64,000 bases of DNA from Azospirillum soli (GCF_017876165.1 NZ_JAGINQ010000002.1:248001-312000), one strand, 5' to 3'; positions 9,601 through 20,257 are shown, counted from the first letter of the stretch. Made by a program: numbers and translations. The notes: a model not told the origin generated them from the sequence alone.

Positions 9601-12096
9601 ATGGCCCGACCCGTAAGCCCCCGCGGCGGAAGCGGCAAATCCTCCGGACGGCCGGAGAAGCCGCCCTTCTTCTCGCCCGCCATGCGCGCCTTCGTGGTGG
9701 CGCGGGCGCGCGAGCTGATGGGATTCGCGCTCGGCATCGTCGGGTTGATGCTGATGGTCATCCTCGGCAGCTATCACCCCGGCGACCCGTCCTGGAACGC
9801 CGTCCCCGCCGCCGGGGCCAAGACGCACAACCTGTTCGGCCTGTTCGGCGCCTATATGGCCGACCTGCTGATCCAGGCGCTGGGCTGGGCCGCCTATCTG
9901 CTGGCGCTGGTGCCGATGGTCTGGGGCTGGCGGCTCAGTTTGCAGAAGAACGTCGGGCATCCGCTGTTCCGTTGCGTGCTGGCGCTGTGGGGCGTGCTGC
10001 TGGTCGCCATGCTGCTGGCCGGCATGTCCAACGGCGACGAGGATCCGTTGCGCGGCCATCCCGGCGGCAGCTTCGGCATCGTCCTGCTGGACGGCGTCAG
10101 CAACCTGCTGTTCGGTGGCGGCGGGCGGTCCACGGTCGCCACGGCGGCAGGTGCGGCCGGTGGCTTCATCCTGTTCATCGCCATGGGCCTGTCGATCGGC
10201 GAGTGGCTGACCAGCTTCCGCCAGCTCGGCAGCGCCTTCGGCTCGCTCGGCCGTGGCGCCCGCGCCGGTGCGGCCCTGGTCGGCCGGCGCGGTGCCGAGG
10301 CCGCGCGCACCGCCGCCCGCCAGACCGGCGAGCTGCTGCGCCGCGAGCCGAGCTTCGAGACCGCCGGCACCGCCCCCCATTTCGGCGACGAACCGGCGGC
10401 GGGTGAGGAGCCCGGCGCGCGACGCGCCCCGCGCCGCGCCATCGAGGTCGCGACGCCGGAGTCCCGCGCCGAAGAGAAGGAGCGCCCCGCCCCCGTCGTG
10501 ACCAGCGCCCCGAAGACGAAACCCGCCGAGCCGGTGCGCCGCAGCACCCCCAAGCAGGCCGCCCTGCATCTGGAGGAGGCCGACGGTTACGAGCTGCCGC
10601 CGCTGGACCTGTTGCAGGTCGTCCCCACCGGGTCGCGCGGCGAGCAGGTGGACGAATCGGCGCTGCGCAGGAACGCCACCGTGCTGGAAGGCGTGCTGTC
10701 CGACTTCGGCGTGCGCGGCGAGGTGCAGAAGGTCCACCCCGGCCCGGTCGTCACGCTGTACGAGCTGGAGCCGGCCCCCGGCACCAAGTCGTCCCGCGTC
10801 ATCGGCCTCGCCGACGACATCGCCCGCTCGATGAGCGCGGTGTCCGTGCGCGTCGCCGTGGTGCCGGGCCGCAACGTCATCGGCATCGAACTGCCCAACG
10901 CCAAGCGCGAGACCGTGCTGCTGCGCGAGCTGATGGCGTCCGACGCCTTCGACAAGAGCCCCGGCAAGCTGGCGCTGGCGCTGGGCAAGGACATCGGCGG
11001 CCAGCCCATCGTGGCCGACCTCGCCCGCTTCCCGCACCTGCTGGTCGCCGGCACGACGGGTTCGGGCAAGTCGGTGGCGATCAACACGATGATCCTGTCA
11101 CTGCTGTACCGGCTGCCGCCCGACCGCTGCCGCTTCATCATGATCGACCCCAAGATGCTGGAGCTGTCGGTCTATGAGGGCATCCCGCACCTGCTGACGC
11201 CGGTGGTGACCGATCCGAAGAAGGCGGTGGTCGCGCTGAAGTGGACGGTGCGGGAGATGGAGGACCGCTACCGCAACATGTCGAAGCTCGGCGTGCGCAA
11301 CATCGAAGGCTACAACGCCCGCCTGCGCGAGGCCCGCACCGAGGGCGAGTCGCTGACCCGCCGCGTGCAGACCGGCTTCGACCCCGACACCGGCAAGCCG
11401 ATTTTCGAGGAACAGCCGCTCGACCTGAAGGAGCTGCCCTACATCGTCGTGATCGTCGACGAGATGGCCGACCTGATGCTGGTCGCCGGCAAGGACATCG
11501 AGGCGGCGATTCAACGCCTTGCCCAGATGGCCCGCGCCGCCGGCATCCACCTGATCATGGCGACGCAGCGTCCCTCCGTGGACGTCATCACCGGCACGAT
11601 CAAGGCGAACTTCCCGACCCGAATCAGCTTCCAGGTCACGTCGAAGATCGACAGCCGCACCATCCTGGGCGAGCAGGGTGCCGAACAGCTGCTCGGCCAG
11701 GGCGACATGCTCTACATGGCCGGCGGCGGACGCATCACCCGCGTGCACGGCCCCTTCGTCTCGGACAACGAGGTCGAGCAGATCGTCAAATTCCTGAAGG
11801 CCCAGGGCGAGCCCAACTACGTGGACGCCATCATCGAAGAGGACGACGAGGATTCCGCCTCCTCGCTGGACGACGGCGGCACGGCCGGCGGCGGTTCGGG
11901 CGACGACCTCTACGACAAGGCGGTCGCCGTGGTCTGCCGCGAGCGCAAGGCCTCCACCAGCTTCATCCAGCGCCAGCTGCGCATCGGCTACAACTCCGCC
12001 GCCCGCCTGATCGAGCGCATGGAGGCCGAAGGCGTCGTCAGCAAGCCCAACCACGCCGGCAAGCGCGACGTTCTGGCGCGGAATATTGAGGATTAG
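9601..12096 (+). CDS. ftsK: DNA translocase FtsK
   Basis: An 831-residue septal DNA pump. The N-terminal 220 residues hold about four membrane segments that anchor it at the division site; a proline/alanine/charged linker follows (about 230-330). The motor domain has Walker A (GTTGSGKS, about 483-490) and Walker B (VVIVDEMADL, about 613-622). The C-terminal gamma winged-helix (about 767-826, with FIQRQLRIGYNSAARLIERM) reads KOPS sequences and activates XerCD. The linker is short compared with E. coli FtsK (1329 residues), as usual in alphaproteobacteria. lolA follows after 64 bp, as often seen. Confidence 0.97.
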   Translation: MARPVSPRGGSGKSSGRPEKPPFFSPAMRAFVVARARELMGFALGIVGLMLMVILGSYHPGDPSWNAVPAAGAKTHNLFGLFGAYMADLLIQALGWAAYLLALVPMVWGWRLSLQKNVGHPLFRCVLALWGVLLVAMLLAGMSNGDEDPLRGHPGGSFGIVLLDGVSNLLFGGGGRSTVATAAGAAGGFILFIAMGLSIGEWLTSFRQLGSAFGSLGRGARAGAALVGRRGAEAARTAARQTGELLRREPSFETAGTAPHFGDEPAAGEEPGARRAPRRAIEVATPESRAEEKERPAPVVTSAPKTKPAEPVRRSTPKQAALHLEEADGYELPPLDLLQVVPTGSRGEQVDESALRRNATVLEGVLSDFGVRGEVQKVHPGPVVTLYELEPAPGTKSSRVIGLADDIARSMSAVSVRVAVVPGRNVIGIELPNAKRETVLLRELMASDAFDKSPGKLALALGKDIGGQPIVADLARFPHLLVAGTTGSGKSVAINTMILSLLYRLPPDRCRFIMIDPKMLELSVYEGIPHLLTPVVTDPKKAVVALKWTVREMEDRYRNMSKLGVRNIEGYNARLREARTEGESLTRRVQTGFDPDTGKPIFEEQPLDLKELPYIVVIVDEMADLMLVAGKDIEAAIQRLAQMARAAGIHLIMATQRPSVDVITGTIKANFPTRISFQVTSKIDSRTILGEQGAEQLLGQGDMLYMAGGGRITRVHGPFVSDNEVEQIVKFLKAQGEPNYVDAIIEEDDEDSASSLDDGGTAGGGSGDDLYDKAVAVVCRERKASTSFIQRQLRIGYNSAARLIERMEAEGVVSKPNHAGKRDVLARNIED

Positions 12097-12160
12097 CGTT
12101 CTTGGAAGCCGGGACTTGGCGCCTTATTTCCGCCCGGACCATCCTGTAAAAGCTGGGACC

Positions 12161-12814
12161 ATGAAGACCGTGTTCCGCCGCATCCTCACCGCCGCCGTTA
12201 TTGCCCTCGCCACGGTGAGCGCGCCCGCCGTCGCCGCGCCCAAGCCGGCCGCCCTGTCCGCCCAGGATCAGGCGACGCTCGCCCGCGTGGAGGAGTACCT
12301 GAACAGCGTCCACACGCTGCAATCCAAGTTCATCCAGGCGGCGCCGAACGGGCATCAGACCACGGGCACCTTTTACCTGTCGCGGCCGGGCCGGATGCGG
12401 CTGGAATACGATCCGCCGGTGAAGGACTTCGTCGTCGCGGACGGATCGTTCCTGTTCTACTGGGACGGCGAGATGCGCCAGCAGTCGAGCGCGCCCATTG
12501 GCTCCACGCTCGCCGACTTCATCCTGCGCAAGGAGGTGCGGCTGGCCGGCGATGTGACCGTCACGGACGTGTTCCAGGCGCCGGGCGTGGTCGAGGTCAG
12601 CCTCGTCGAGACCAAGGATCCCGGCAAGGGCACCCTGACCCTGGTGTTCGAGGACCGGCCGTTCCAGCTGCGCAAGTGGCGGGTGCTGGACGCCCAAGGC
12701 CTGACCACCGAGGTGGCGTTGGTCAACCCGCGTGCCGGCGTCCAGTTCGACGCGAACATGTTCTACTTCAAGGAACCCCCGAAGTCCGGCTCGCAGTACG
12801 GGCGGGGGAACTGA
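12161..12814 (+). CDS. lolA: Outer-membrane lipoprotein carrier protein LolA
   Basis: A 217-residue periplasmic chaperone that takes lipoproteins from LolCDE to the outer membrane. It starts with a Sec signal (MKTVFRRILTAAVIALATVSAPAVAA), then shows the LolA features: an N-terminal VEEYLNSVHTLQSKFIQ helix, the GTFYLSRPGRMRLEYDPP strands and a late QLRKWRVLDAQG segment. An upstream in-frame ATG at 12086 would place the signal peptide internally, so 12161 is preferred. The ftsK-lolA order is common in alphaproteobacteria. Confidence 0.93.
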   Translation: MKTVFRRILTAAVIALATVSAPAVAAPKPAALSAQDQATLARVEEYLNSVHTLQSKFIQAAPNGHQTTGTFYLSRPGRMRLEYDPPVKDFVVADGSFLFYWDGEMRQQSSAPIGSTLADFILRKEVRLAGDVTVTDVFQAPGVVEVSLVETKDPGKGTLTLVFEDRPFQLRKWRVLDAQGLTTEVALVNPRAGVQFDANMFYFKEPPKSGSQYGRGN

Positions 12815-12840
12815 CCGGTCTTTTCTGTTGGATATCAACA

Positions 12841-12950
12841 CCTCTCTATCGTCATGACCGGGCTTGACCCGGTCGTCCACACCAGCACGGGCACGCTCCA
12901 AGGTGGCCGTGGATGCCCGGCTCAAGGCCGGGCATGACGTTACAGAGAGG
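12841..12950. repeat. MITE-like inverted repeat of about 110 bp
   Basis: The ends CCTCTCT (12841-12847) and AGAGAGG (12944-12950) are exact inverted repeats. Inside each end lies a GTCATGACCGGG / CCGGGCATGAC arm and a further hairpin. The structure is a small palindromic element of a different family from the repeats at 5861 and 9439. No coding potential is seen. Confidence 0.65.
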
Positions 12951-13013
12951 TGCGCAACCAAATTTTAGCCGTCCTGTTGCCGTTGGCGTGTACAACGCAA
13001 CGGGAGACGAACC

Positions 13014-13634
13014 ATGACGCGAGTTCAGGCTTACGACGCCGAACGCGTCCAGAACATGAACGACACGCTGGCCCGCAACTGGTGGGCGATGGCCCTGCGC
13101 GGGGCCGCCGCCCTTTTGCTGGGCGTTCTGGCTTTCCTGCTGCCGGCGGTGACGGTCGCGACGCTGGCGATTATGCTCTCCGCCTATCTGCTGGCGGACG
13201 GGGTGCTCGCCATCGTCGCCGGGGTGCGCGCCGCCCGCGCGCAGGAACGCTGGATGCCCTTCATCCTGGAAGGTGTGGCAAGCCTGATCGCCGGCGCGCT
13301 CGCCCTGTTCTGGCCGATCGCGAGCCTGTTCGCGTTGGTCTGGCTGATCGCCGCCTGGTCGGCCATCACCGGTTTCGCCGAGATCATGAGCGCGTGGCGC
13401 ATGCACCGCACCCACGGCAAATGGGCCTGGGGCATCGCGGGGGCCATGTCGGTGCTGTTCGGCATGGGCATGTGGGTGCTGCCGGCGCTGGGCCTGCTGG
13501 CGCTCGCCTGGGGTGTCGCCGCTTATCTGCTCGCCTTCGGGGCGCTGACGCTGGCCACCGCCTTCCGGCTCCGCCGTTGCCACCACGATCGCGGCAGCCA
13601 CCACGGAACCGGAACGGCGGTGCCCGCCGAGTAA
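13014..13634 (+). CDS. HdeD/DUF308 family membrane protein
   Basis: A 206-residue integral membrane protein with about six hydrophobic helices arranged as three similar helix pairs, each rich in Gly/Ala (for example LLLGVLAFLLPAVTVATLA and LIAGALALFWPIASLFALVW). This repeating pattern is typical of the HdeD/DUF308 family, linked to acid resistance in E. coli but of unknown mechanism. An alternative start at MNDTLARNWW (13056) would remove 14 polar residues. The C-terminus ends in a His-rich cytoplasmic tail. Monocistronic by appearance, converging on speE. Confidence 0.82.
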   Translation: MTRVQAYDAERVQNMNDTLARNWWAMALRGAAALLLGVLAFLLPAVTVATLAIMLSAYLLADGVLAIVAGVRAARAQERWMPFILEGVASLIAGALALFWPIASLFALVWLIAAWSAITGFAEIMSAWRMHRTHGKWAWGIAGAMSVLFGMGMWVLPALGLLALAWGVAAYLLAFGALTLATAFRLRRCHHDRGSHHGTGTAVPAE

Positions 13635-13650
13635 CCCTTGCTGGCGATCC

Positions 13651-14499
13651 TTACTTCAGCGCCGCCAGCACATAGGCCGGAAGGGCGAAGCTGGCGGCGT
13701 GGATCTCCGGCGTGTAGTAGCGGGTGGTCAGGCCGGCCGCCTCGAAGCGCGGCCGGATCGCCTCGGCCGTCTGGCGACGGAGATCCGCGTCGTCGGTCGC
13801 CCAGCCGAAGGCCATGAAGCCGCCGTAGTAGCTGGGCACCGGCGCCACGAAGAAGCTGGCGTCCTTGAACAAGCGTCCCAGCCGCTGGTGACTGTCCTTC
13901 AGCTCCTGCGGCTGGAAGAAGGGCACCCCGTTCTGCGTGACCAGCACGCCGCCGGGCGTCAGCCGCGCCTTGCAGTCACGGTAGAACTCCTCCGTGAACA
14001 GCACCGCCCCCGGCCCGTGCGGGTCGGTGGAATCGACGATGATCACGTCGAAACTCTCGTCCGTCTCCTTCATGAAGGCGCAGCCGTCCGCGATGACGAG
14101 GTTGGCGCGCGGATCGTCGAAGGCACCGGCGCTGATCGACGGCAGATGCTCCACCGACAGATCCACCACCGTGCGGTCGATCTCCACCATGGTGACGCGC
14201 TCGACCGTCTTGTTCTCCAGACAGCGGCGCAGCATGCCGCCGTCGCCGCCGCCGACGATGGCCACGCGCCTGGCGCGCCCATGCGCCAGGATCGGCACAT
14301 GGGTGAGCATCTCGTGATAGATGAACTCGTCGCCCTCGGTGGTCTGGATGACCCCGTCTAGAGCCATGACGCGGCCCAGAACGGGGTTCTCGAAGATCAC
14401 CAGATCCTGAAGATCGGTCTTGTCGCGATAGAGGACGCGGCCCATGCGGAAGCGCTGGGCCACGTCCCCGTACAACGTCTCGTCGTACCAGTCGCTCAT
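13651..14499 (-). CDS. speE: Spermidine synthase
   Basis: A 282-residue polyamine aminopropyltransferase. It has the QTTEGDEFIYHEMLTHVP gate region, the SAM-type nucleotide motif VAIVGGGDGGMLR, the acidic MVEIDRTVVD, and the catalytic IIVDSTDPHGPG segment. It transfers the aminopropyl group from decarboxylated SAM to putrescine. The ATG at 14499 (MSDWYDETL) is the family-typical start. The gene follows speD by eight bases, so the two enzymes of the pathway are made together. Confidence 0.95.
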   Translation of the reverse strand: MSDWYDETLYGDVAQRFRMGRVLYRDKTDLQDLVIFENPVLGRVMALDGVIQTTEGDEFIYHEMLTHVPILAHGRARRVAIVGGGDGGMLRRCLENKTVERVTMVEIDRTVVDLSVEHLPSISAGAFDDPRANLVIADGCAFMKETDESFDVIIVDSTDPHGPGAVLFTEEFYRDCKARLTPGGVLVTQNGVPFFQPQELKDSHQRLGRLFKDASFFVAPVPSYYGGFMAFGWATDDADLRRQTAEAIRPRFEAAGLTTRYYTPEIHAASFALPAYVLAALK

Positions 14500-14507
14500 G
14501 GCGGGGT

Positions 14508-15017
14508 TTACGACTCCGTTTCGCCGCGCAGCAGCTCGTCGCATTTGACGGCGGTCGGCTTGAAGGCGCGCTCCAGCACCGGAATGGCCTTCAGCGGCTG
14601 GGCGTCGCCGCACATGAAGATGTCCAGCGCGGCGTAGCCCCGCTCCGGCCAGCTGTGGATGCTGATGTGCGATTCCGCCAGAACGGCAACGCCCGAGATG
14701 CCGCCGTTCGGCGTGAAATGGTGCAGGTGGATGTGCAGCAGCGTGGCACCGGCCACCTCGACCGCCTCGATCAGCGTGGCGCGGACATGCTCAAGATCGT
14801 CCAGCCGCTCGGCACCCCACAGATCGACGATCAGGTGGGTTCCGGCGAAGACCTTGCCGTCGCGCGCGATGAAGTGGTCCTTCCGGTCGTCGTGGGTTTC
14901 CTTCCACGGACCGGTGGTGACGTTCGTACGTTCAGCGCCGTGACCGTTGGCGTGGACCTTCCTCGGAGCGTTTTCCAAGTCCATCCCTTCCTTCGTCGCG
15001 CGCAAAACCTGCCGCAT
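14508..15017 (-). CDS. speD: S-adenosylmethionine decarboxylase proenzyme
   Basis: A 169-residue pyruvoyl enzyme of the bacterial SpeD class. The self-cleavage site is at Glu115-Ser116 in AESHISIHSWPE; Ser116 becomes the pyruvoyl group. HLHHFTPNGG and the GYAALDIFMCG segment with the active-site cysteine are conserved. I chose the ATG at 15017 because AGGAGG lies nine bases upstream, a near-ideal ribosome-binding site; it gives a roughly 50-residue N-terminal extension over the shortest homologues. It supplies decarboxylated SAM to SpeE, encoded just downstream. Confidence 0.94.
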   Translation of the reverse strand: MRQVLRATKEGMDLENAPRKVHANGHGAERTNVTTGPWKETHDDRKDHFIARDGKVFAGTHLIVDLWGAERLDDLEHVRATLIEAVEVAGATLLHIHLHHFTPNGGISGVAVLAESHISIHSWPERGYAALDIFMCGDAQPLKAIPVLERAFKPTAVKCDELLRGETES

Positions 15018-15325
15018 TTCAGACAACCTCCTGGAGCTTCGTAAAACACACGCGGCCCTTCCCAACACAACGCGACAGGCGTCGGCTCGTCACGGCCAAA
15101 CGCGGCAATGTAGTGATGAACTCGGCAAAGGTGAAGCCATACGTACTCGCATATTTGCGGAATCACGCCGCTAACGCTTTTTGGACGCCGCGACGAAGTC
15201 CCTTCAAGGTTTCTTGTGGGGCCACTGGGCGTGTTATATATCAGTTTCTTGTTTTCGGCCATTCCGACGCCCTTTCAACCGCTTAAGGCGAGACGGCGGG
15301 CGGCCGCTGCTTTCCGGAAAAGCCC
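15018..15325. other. Divergent promoter region between speD and the histidine kinase gene
   Basis: This 308-bp gap separates divergent genes. TTATATAT at 15234-15241 is an AT-rich block that could be a -10 element in either direction, with a weak TTCTTG 18 bases upstream on the plus strand. I see no recognised riboswitch and no convincing small gene. Confidence 0.35.
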
Positions 15326-17023
15326 ATGATCGCCGAGCCGTTCGCCCTCGTCCTCTCCCTGCTTCAACAGATGTGCGTCTATCTGGTGATCGCCTATCTG
15401 CTGAGCCGGACGCCGCTGTTCCTGCCCCTGATGCATGTCACGGTGCGCTGGCCGCACCGGCTGGCCTGCTACCTGATCTTCTCGATGTTCTGCATCATGG
15501 GGACCTATTTCGGGCTCCAGATCGACGATTCCATCGCCAACACCCGCGCCATCGGCGCGGTGCTTGGCGGCATCTTCGGCGGCCCGTCGGTGGGCGTGTC
15601 GGTGGGGCTGACCGGCAGGCTGCACCGCTATTCGCTGGGCGGCATGTCGGCGACGGCCTGCGCCATCTCCACCGTGTCGGAGGGGCTGATCGGCGGGCTG
15701 GTGCACCGGCACATGGTTCGCCAGGGCAAGATCGAGCCGCTGTACGCCCCCATGCGCGTCGGCGCGGTGACGCTGTTCGCCGAGGTGATCCAGATGCTCA
15801 TCATCCTCGTGGTGGCGCGCCCGTTCGACGCGGCGGTCCATCTGGTAGAGGTGGTGTCGGCGCCGATGATCATCGCCAACACGCTGGGGGCCGGGCTGTT
15901 CATGCGCATCCTGCTCGACCGCCGCGCGCTGATCGAGAAGCAGTTGAGCGCCTTCTCCGCCAAGGCGCTGAAGATCGCGGCGCGCGCCGACGGCCTGCTG
16001 CGCAGCGGCTTCAACCAGGAAAACAGCATGCGGGTCGCCCGCATCATTTACGAGGAAACCGGCGTCGGCGCCGTGGCGATCACCAACCGGGAGAAGCTGA
16101 AGGCCTTCATCGGCATCGGCGACGACCACCACCTGCCCGGCACGCCCATCACCTCGACCCAGACGCAGCAGGCCATCGCGAACAACCAGGTGCTCTACGC
16201 CGATGGGAACGAGGTGGCCTACCAGTGCTCCATCGACCCGCACTGCCGGCTGGGCGCCTCGCTGGTGATTCCGCTGGTCGGCGAGGACAACAGCGTCATC
16301 GGCGCCATCAAACTGTACGAGCCGAAGACCAAGATCTTCTCCACCATCAACCGCATGCTGGGCGAAGGCATCTCCAAGCTGCTGTCCGGACAGATCCTCG
16401 CCGGCCGCTACGAGCAGCAGAAGATGCTGCTGGCCCAGTCGGAGATCAAACTGCTGCACGCGCAGGTCAACCCGCATTTCCTGTTCAACGCGCTGAACAC
16501 CATCTCCGCCGTGATCCGCAAGGACCCGGAACGGGCGCGGGAGCTGGTGCAGAACCTGTCCACCTTCTTCCGCAAGAACCTGAAGCGCCCCAGCGAGAAT
16601 GCCTGCCTGGGCGACGAGATCGAGCACGTGAACGCTTGCTTGCAGATCGAACTGGCGCGCTTCGCCGGTCGCCTCGCCGTGGAGATCGACGTGCCCAAGG
16701 ATCTGCGCCACGTCCGCCTGCCGGCCTTCTCGCTCCAGCCCGTGGTGGAGAACGCCATTAAGCACGGCACCTCGCAGCTTCTGGACAGCGGTCAGGTGCG
16801 CATCACCGCCCGGCGCGACGGCGGCGGCGACCTGCTGCTGTCGGTGGAGGACAACGCCGGCCTGTACGAGACCAAGCCCGGCGGCGACGGCCTCGGCATG
16901 ACGCTGGTGGACCGGCTCATCCGAAACCGCCATGGCGACCGGTACGGGGTTGTCGTCGCCTGCGAACAGGACGTTTCGACCCGCGTCCCCCTGCGCGTTC
17001 CCCTGGAGGCAGTCCCCGCATGA
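15326..17023 (+). CDS. LytS/BtsS-like sensor histidine kinase
   Basis: A 565-residue membrane kinase. Residues 1-190 hold about five to six helices of the 5TMR-LYT sensor type, with [19 protein letters not shown] and [25 protein letters not shown]-like domain follows (about 225-360), then a LytS-type kinase core with phosphoacceptor His384 in [14 protein letters not shown], the N-box [10 protein letters not shown] and a G-box [10 protein letters not shown]. Closest known architecture is BtsS (YehU) and LytS; BtsS senses pyruvate. The partner regulator overlaps by four bases, and pyruvate formate-lyase follows, which fits a pyruvate-sensing role by inference. Confidence 0.92.
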   Translation: MIAEPFALVLSLLQQMCVYLVIAYLLSRTPLFLPLMHVTVRWPHRLACYLIFSMFCIMGTYFGLQIDDSIANTRAIGAVLGGIFGGPSVGVSVGLTGRLHRYSLGGMSATACAISTVSEGLIGGLVHRHMVRQGKIEPLYAPMRVGAVTLFAEVIQMLIILVVARPFDAAVHLVEVVSAPMIIANTLGAGLFMRILLDRRALIEKQLSAFSAKALKIAARADGLLRSGFNQENSMRVARIIYEETGVGAVAITNREKLKAFIGIGDDHHLPGTPITSTQTQQAIANNQVLYADGNEVAYQCSIDPHCRLGASLVIPLVGEDNSVIGAIKLYEPKTKIFSTINRMLGEGISKLLSGQILAGRYEQQKMLLAQSEIKLLHAQVNPHFLFNALNTISAVIRKDPERARELVQNLSTFFRKNLKRPSENACLGDEIEHVNACLQIELARFAGRLAVEIDVPKDLRHVRLPAFSLQPVVENAIKHGTSQLLDSGQVRITARRDGGGDLLLSVEDNAGLYETKPGGDGLGMTLVDRLIRNRHGDRYGVVVACEQDVSTRVPLRVPLEAVPA

Positions 17024-17769
17024 GCCCAGAAAGCATGATGCTCGAGAGCATGATGAAGGTTCTGATCGTCGATGACGAACCGCTGGCCCGCGAGGAATTG
17101 CGGCGTCTGCTGGACGAGGCGCCCGACATCGCCATCCTGGGCGAATGCGCCAACGCCATCGAGGCCATCGGCGCCATCAACCGGCAAATGCCCGACGTGG
17201 TGTTCCTCGACATCCAGATGCCGCGCGTCAGCGGTCTGGAGATGCTGAGCATGCTCGACCCCGAGCGGATGCCGCGCATCGTCTTCCTGACCGCCCACGA
17301 CGAATACGCCGTGCAGGCTTTCGAGGAGCACGCCTTCGATTACCTGCTGAAGCCCGCCGACCCGGCGCGGCTGGAAAAGACGCTGCAACGGCTTCGCCGC
17401 GAACGCGCGCCGCAGGACGTCCGCGTTCTGAAGGGGGCGGCGAAACTGCGCCAGATCCCCTGCGCTGGCCACAACTGCATCACCCTGATGAAGCTGGAGG
17501 ACGTGGAGTACATCGTCTCCCGCCCGGCCGGCGTCTATGTGGTGGGCGAGGACGGGCAGGAGCGCTTCACCGAACTGACCCTGCACACCCTGCAGGAAAA
17601 GAGCACCTTCTTCCGCTGCCACCGCCAGTATCTGGTGAACCCGGAGCGCATCCAGGAGATCCGCTTTCAAGAGGGCGGGCTGGCCGAGCTTCAGACCACC
17701 GGCGGGCACAGCGTCCCAATCAGCCGCCGCTTCCTCGGCCCGCTGAAGGACCAGCTGGGGATCGGGTGA
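17020..17769 (+). CDS. LytTR-type response regulator (BtsR-like)
   Basis: A 249-residue regulator with an N-terminal receiver domain (acidic pair DDE near residues 18-20, phosphorylation site Asp64 in VVFLDIQMP, Lys in LLKPADP) and a C-terminal LytTR DNA-binding domain (about 140-245, with [18 protein letters not shown]). The start overlaps the kinase stop (ATGA). Other in-frame ATGs at 17035, 17050 and 17053 exist; MKVLIVDDE at 17053 would be the most family-like start. It probably controls targets through paired direct repeats typical of LytTR proteins; the nearby pflB gene is an obvious candidate. Confidence 0.92.
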   Translation: MSPESMMLESMMKVLIVDDEPLAREELRRLLDEAPDIAILGECANAIEAIGAINRQMPDVVFLDIQMPRVSGLEMLSMLDPERMPRIVFLTAHDEYAVQAFEEHAFDYLLKPADPARLEKTLQRLRRERAPQDVRVLKGAAKLRQIPCAGHNCITLMKLEDVEYIVSRPAGVYVVGEDGQERFTELTLHTLQEKSTFFRCHRQYLVNPERIQEIRFQEGGLAELQTTGGHSVPISRRFLGPLKDQLGIG

Positions 17770-17828
17770 TCCTGCTCACCGGCCGCAGTCCAATCGGCGG
17801 CTCCCCCTTCACCATGAAGGTCACGACC

Positions 17829-20114
17829 ATGGACACCCTGTTGACGGAAGCGGTTGTCGAATCGCTGGTTCCCGCACCGGCATCCAATCCCTGGCGGCAC
17901 TTCGCCGGGGGCGTCTGGCAGCGCGAGGTCAACGTCCGCGACTTCATCGTCAAGAATGTGCGGCCCTACGCGGGCGACAGCGCCTTCCTCGCCGGCCCAA
18001 CCGGCAAGACCAAGCTCCTGTGGGACAAGGTCACCGGCCTGCTGAAGCGGGAGCGCGCCGCCAAGGGCGGCGTGCTCGACGCCGACACCGAGGTCTTCTC
18101 CTCCATCGTCAGCCACGCTCCCGGCTACATCGACCGCGAACTGGAGCTGATCGTCGGCCTGCAAACCGACCAGCCCCTGAAGCGCGCCATCATGCCGTTT
18201 GGCGGCTGGCGCATGGTCAAGAACGGCCTGGAGGCCTACGGCTACACCCCCTCCCCCAAGCTGGAGGAGACCTTCCCCCGCCTGCGCAAGACCCACAACG
18301 ACGGCGTCTTCGACGTCTACACCGACGAGATGCTGCGCTGCCGCAAGTCCGGCGTCATCACCGGCCTGCCCGACGCCTACGGGCGCGGCCGCATCATCGG
18401 CGACTACCGCCGCCTCGCCCTGTACGGCGCCACCTTCCTGATCGCCGACAAGAAGGCGCAGCTGAAGTCCCTCGACCTCGACCAGATCACCGAGGAGACG
18501 CTGCGCCTGCGCGAGGAGATCAACGAGCAGATCCGCGCGCTTCAGGAACTCGTGCAGATGGCGTCGAGCTACGGCTTCGACGTGACCCGCCCGGCCGCCA
18601 CCGCCCAGGAGGCGGTGCAGTGGACCTATCTGGCTTATCTGGCGGCGGTGAAGGAGGCCAACGGCGCGGCCATGTCGCTGGGCCGCGTCTCCAGCTTCCT
18701 CGACGTCTACATCGAGCGCGACCTCGCCGAGGGCACGCTGTGCGAGGTCGAGGCCCAGGCCCTGATCGACCAGTTCGTCACCAAGCTGCGCCTCGTGCGC
18801 TTCCTGCGCACGCCGGAGTACGACCAGCTGTTCTCCGGCGACCCGACCTGGGTGACCGAGTGCATCGGCGGCATGGGCCTGGACGGCCGCCCACTGGTCA
18901 CCAAGAACAGCTTCCGCGTCCTGCAGACCCTGCACAACCTCGGCCCGGCGCCCGAGCCCAACCTGACCGTGCTGTGGTCGGAGCGGCTGCCCGACGGCTT
19001 CAAGGCGTTCTGCGCCGAGACCTCGATCACGACCTGCTCGGTGCAGTACGAGAACGACGACCTGATGCGGCCGTACTGGGGCGACGACTACGGCATCGCC
19101 TGCTGCGTGTCGGCGATGCGCATCGGCAAGCAGATGCAGTTCTTCGGCGCCCGCGCCAACCTCGCCAAGACGCTGCTGTACGCCATCAACGGCGGCAAGG
19201 ACGAGGTTTCGGGCGAGCAGGTCGGCCCGGCCTTCGCGCCGGTCACCGGCGACGTGCTGGACTACGACACGGTGATGGCCCGGTTCCTGCCGATGATGGA
19301 GTGGCTGTCCAAGGCGTACATGAACACGCTGAACGCCATCCACTTCATGCACGACAAGTACATGTACGAGCGGCTGGAGATGGCGCTGCACGACCGCGAC
19401 GTGCTGCGCACCATGGCCTGCGGCATCGCCGGGCTCTCGGTGGTGGCCGACAGCCTGTCGGCGATCAAGCACGCCAAGGTGTCGGTGATCCGCGACGAGC
19501 GCGGCCTGGCCACCGACTTCGTCATCGAAGGCGACTACCCGGCGTTCGGCAACAACGACGCGCGGGTCGATGACATTGCGGTGTGGCTGGTCGAGACCTT
19601 CATGGGCCTGCTGCGCAAGCAGACGACCTACCGCGACGCGGTGCCGACCCAGTCGGTGCTGACCATCACCTCCAACGTGGTGTACGGCAAGAAGACGGGC
19701 AACACGCCGGACGGCCGCAAGGCCGGCCAGCCGTTCGCGCCGGGCGCCAACCCGATGCATGGGCGCGACAGGAAGGGCGCCATCGCTTCGATGGCCAGCG
19801 TGTCCAGGCTGCCCTACGCGCACGCGCAGGACGGCATCAGCTACACCTTCACCATCGTGCCCGGTGCCTTGGGCCCGACCGCGGGCGAGCGGGTGGACAA
19901 CTTGGTGGGGCTGCTCGACGGCTACTTCGGGCAGGGCGGGCACCACATCAACGTCAACGTGTTCGACCGCGAGACGCTGCTGCACGCCATGGATCATCCG
20001 GAGCTGTACCCGCAGCTGACCATCCGGGTCTCCGGCTACGCGGTGAACTTCATCAAGCTCACCCGCGAGCAGCAGATGGACGTCATCAACCGCACCTTCC
20101 ATGCAAAGCACTGA
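17829..20114 (+). CDS. pflB: Pyruvate formate-lyase (formate C-acetyltransferase)
   Basis: A 761-residue glycyl radical enzyme, almost exactly the length of E. coli PflB (760). The catalytic Cys-Cys pair lies at residues 425-426 (GIACCVSAM) and the radical glycine at 736 (RVSGYAVNF). It cleaves pyruvate with CoA to acetyl-CoA and formate under anoxia. I prefer ATG 17829, which has AAGG eight bases upstream; ATG 17814 would add five residues. It follows the BtsS/BtsR-like genes by 59 bp. No pflA activating enzyme or focA channel gene is present in the window, so activation must come from elsewhere. Confidence 0.95.
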   Translation: MDTLLTEAVVESLVPAPASNPWRHFAGGVWQREVNVRDFIVKNVRPYAGDSAFLAGPTGKTKLLWDKVTGLLKRERAAKGGVLDADTEVFSSIVSHAPGYIDRELELIVGLQTDQPLKRAIMPFGGWRMVKNGLEAYGYTPSPKLEETFPRLRKTHNDGVFDVYTDEMLRCRKSGVITGLPDAYGRGRIIGDYRRLALYGATFLIADKKAQLKSLDLDQITEETLRLREEINEQIRALQELVQMASSYGFDVTRPAATAQEAVQWTYLAYLAAVKEANGAAMSLGRVSSFLDVYIERDLAEGTLCEVEAQALIDQFVTKLRLVRFLRTPEYDQLFSGDPTWVTECIGGMGLDGRPLVTKNSFRVLQTLHNLGPAPEPNLTVLWSERLPDGFKAFCAETSITTCSVQYENDDLMRPYWGDDYGIACCVSAMRIGKQMQFFGARANLAKTLLYAINGGKDEVSGEQVGPAFAPVTGDVLDYDTVMARFLPMMEWLSKAYMNTLNAIHFMHDKYMYERLEMALHDRDVLRTMACGIAGLSVVADSLSAIKHAKVSVIRDERGLATDFVIEGDYPAFGNNDARVDDIAVWLVETFMGLLRKQTTYRDAVPTQSVLTITSNVVYGKKTGNTPDGRKAGQPFAPGANPMHGRDRKGAIASMASVSRLPYAHAQDGISYTFTIVPGALGPTAGERVDNLVGLLDGYFGQGGHHINVNVFDRETLLHAMDHPELYPQLTIRVSGYAVNFIKLTREQQMDVINRTFHAKH

Positions 20115-20257
20115 AGATAACTGACCAATGACACCACGACGCTCGTCCCCCTCCCTTCATTGGGGGACGGGCATCGTGCTGTGGTGCATTCGGCGACGGG
20201 CGCGCATACTTCTGGAAGAATCGCGTTCCAAAGCCCACGCCGGAGCCCTCCCCCGTG

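Noticed and set aside
15018-15325. Possible polyamine or SAM riboswitch before speD
   Set aside because: No recognisable conserved aptamer core could be found by eye; covariance search with Rfam models would decide.
15275-16933. Long minus-strand reading frame opposite the histidine kinase gene
   Set aside because: The plus-strand frame has all kinase motifs; the antisense product is His/Gln/Ala-rich without family features.
17691-20111. Long minus-strand reading frame opposite pflB
   Set aside because: Shadow of a complete pyruvate formate-lyase gene; low-complexity composition.
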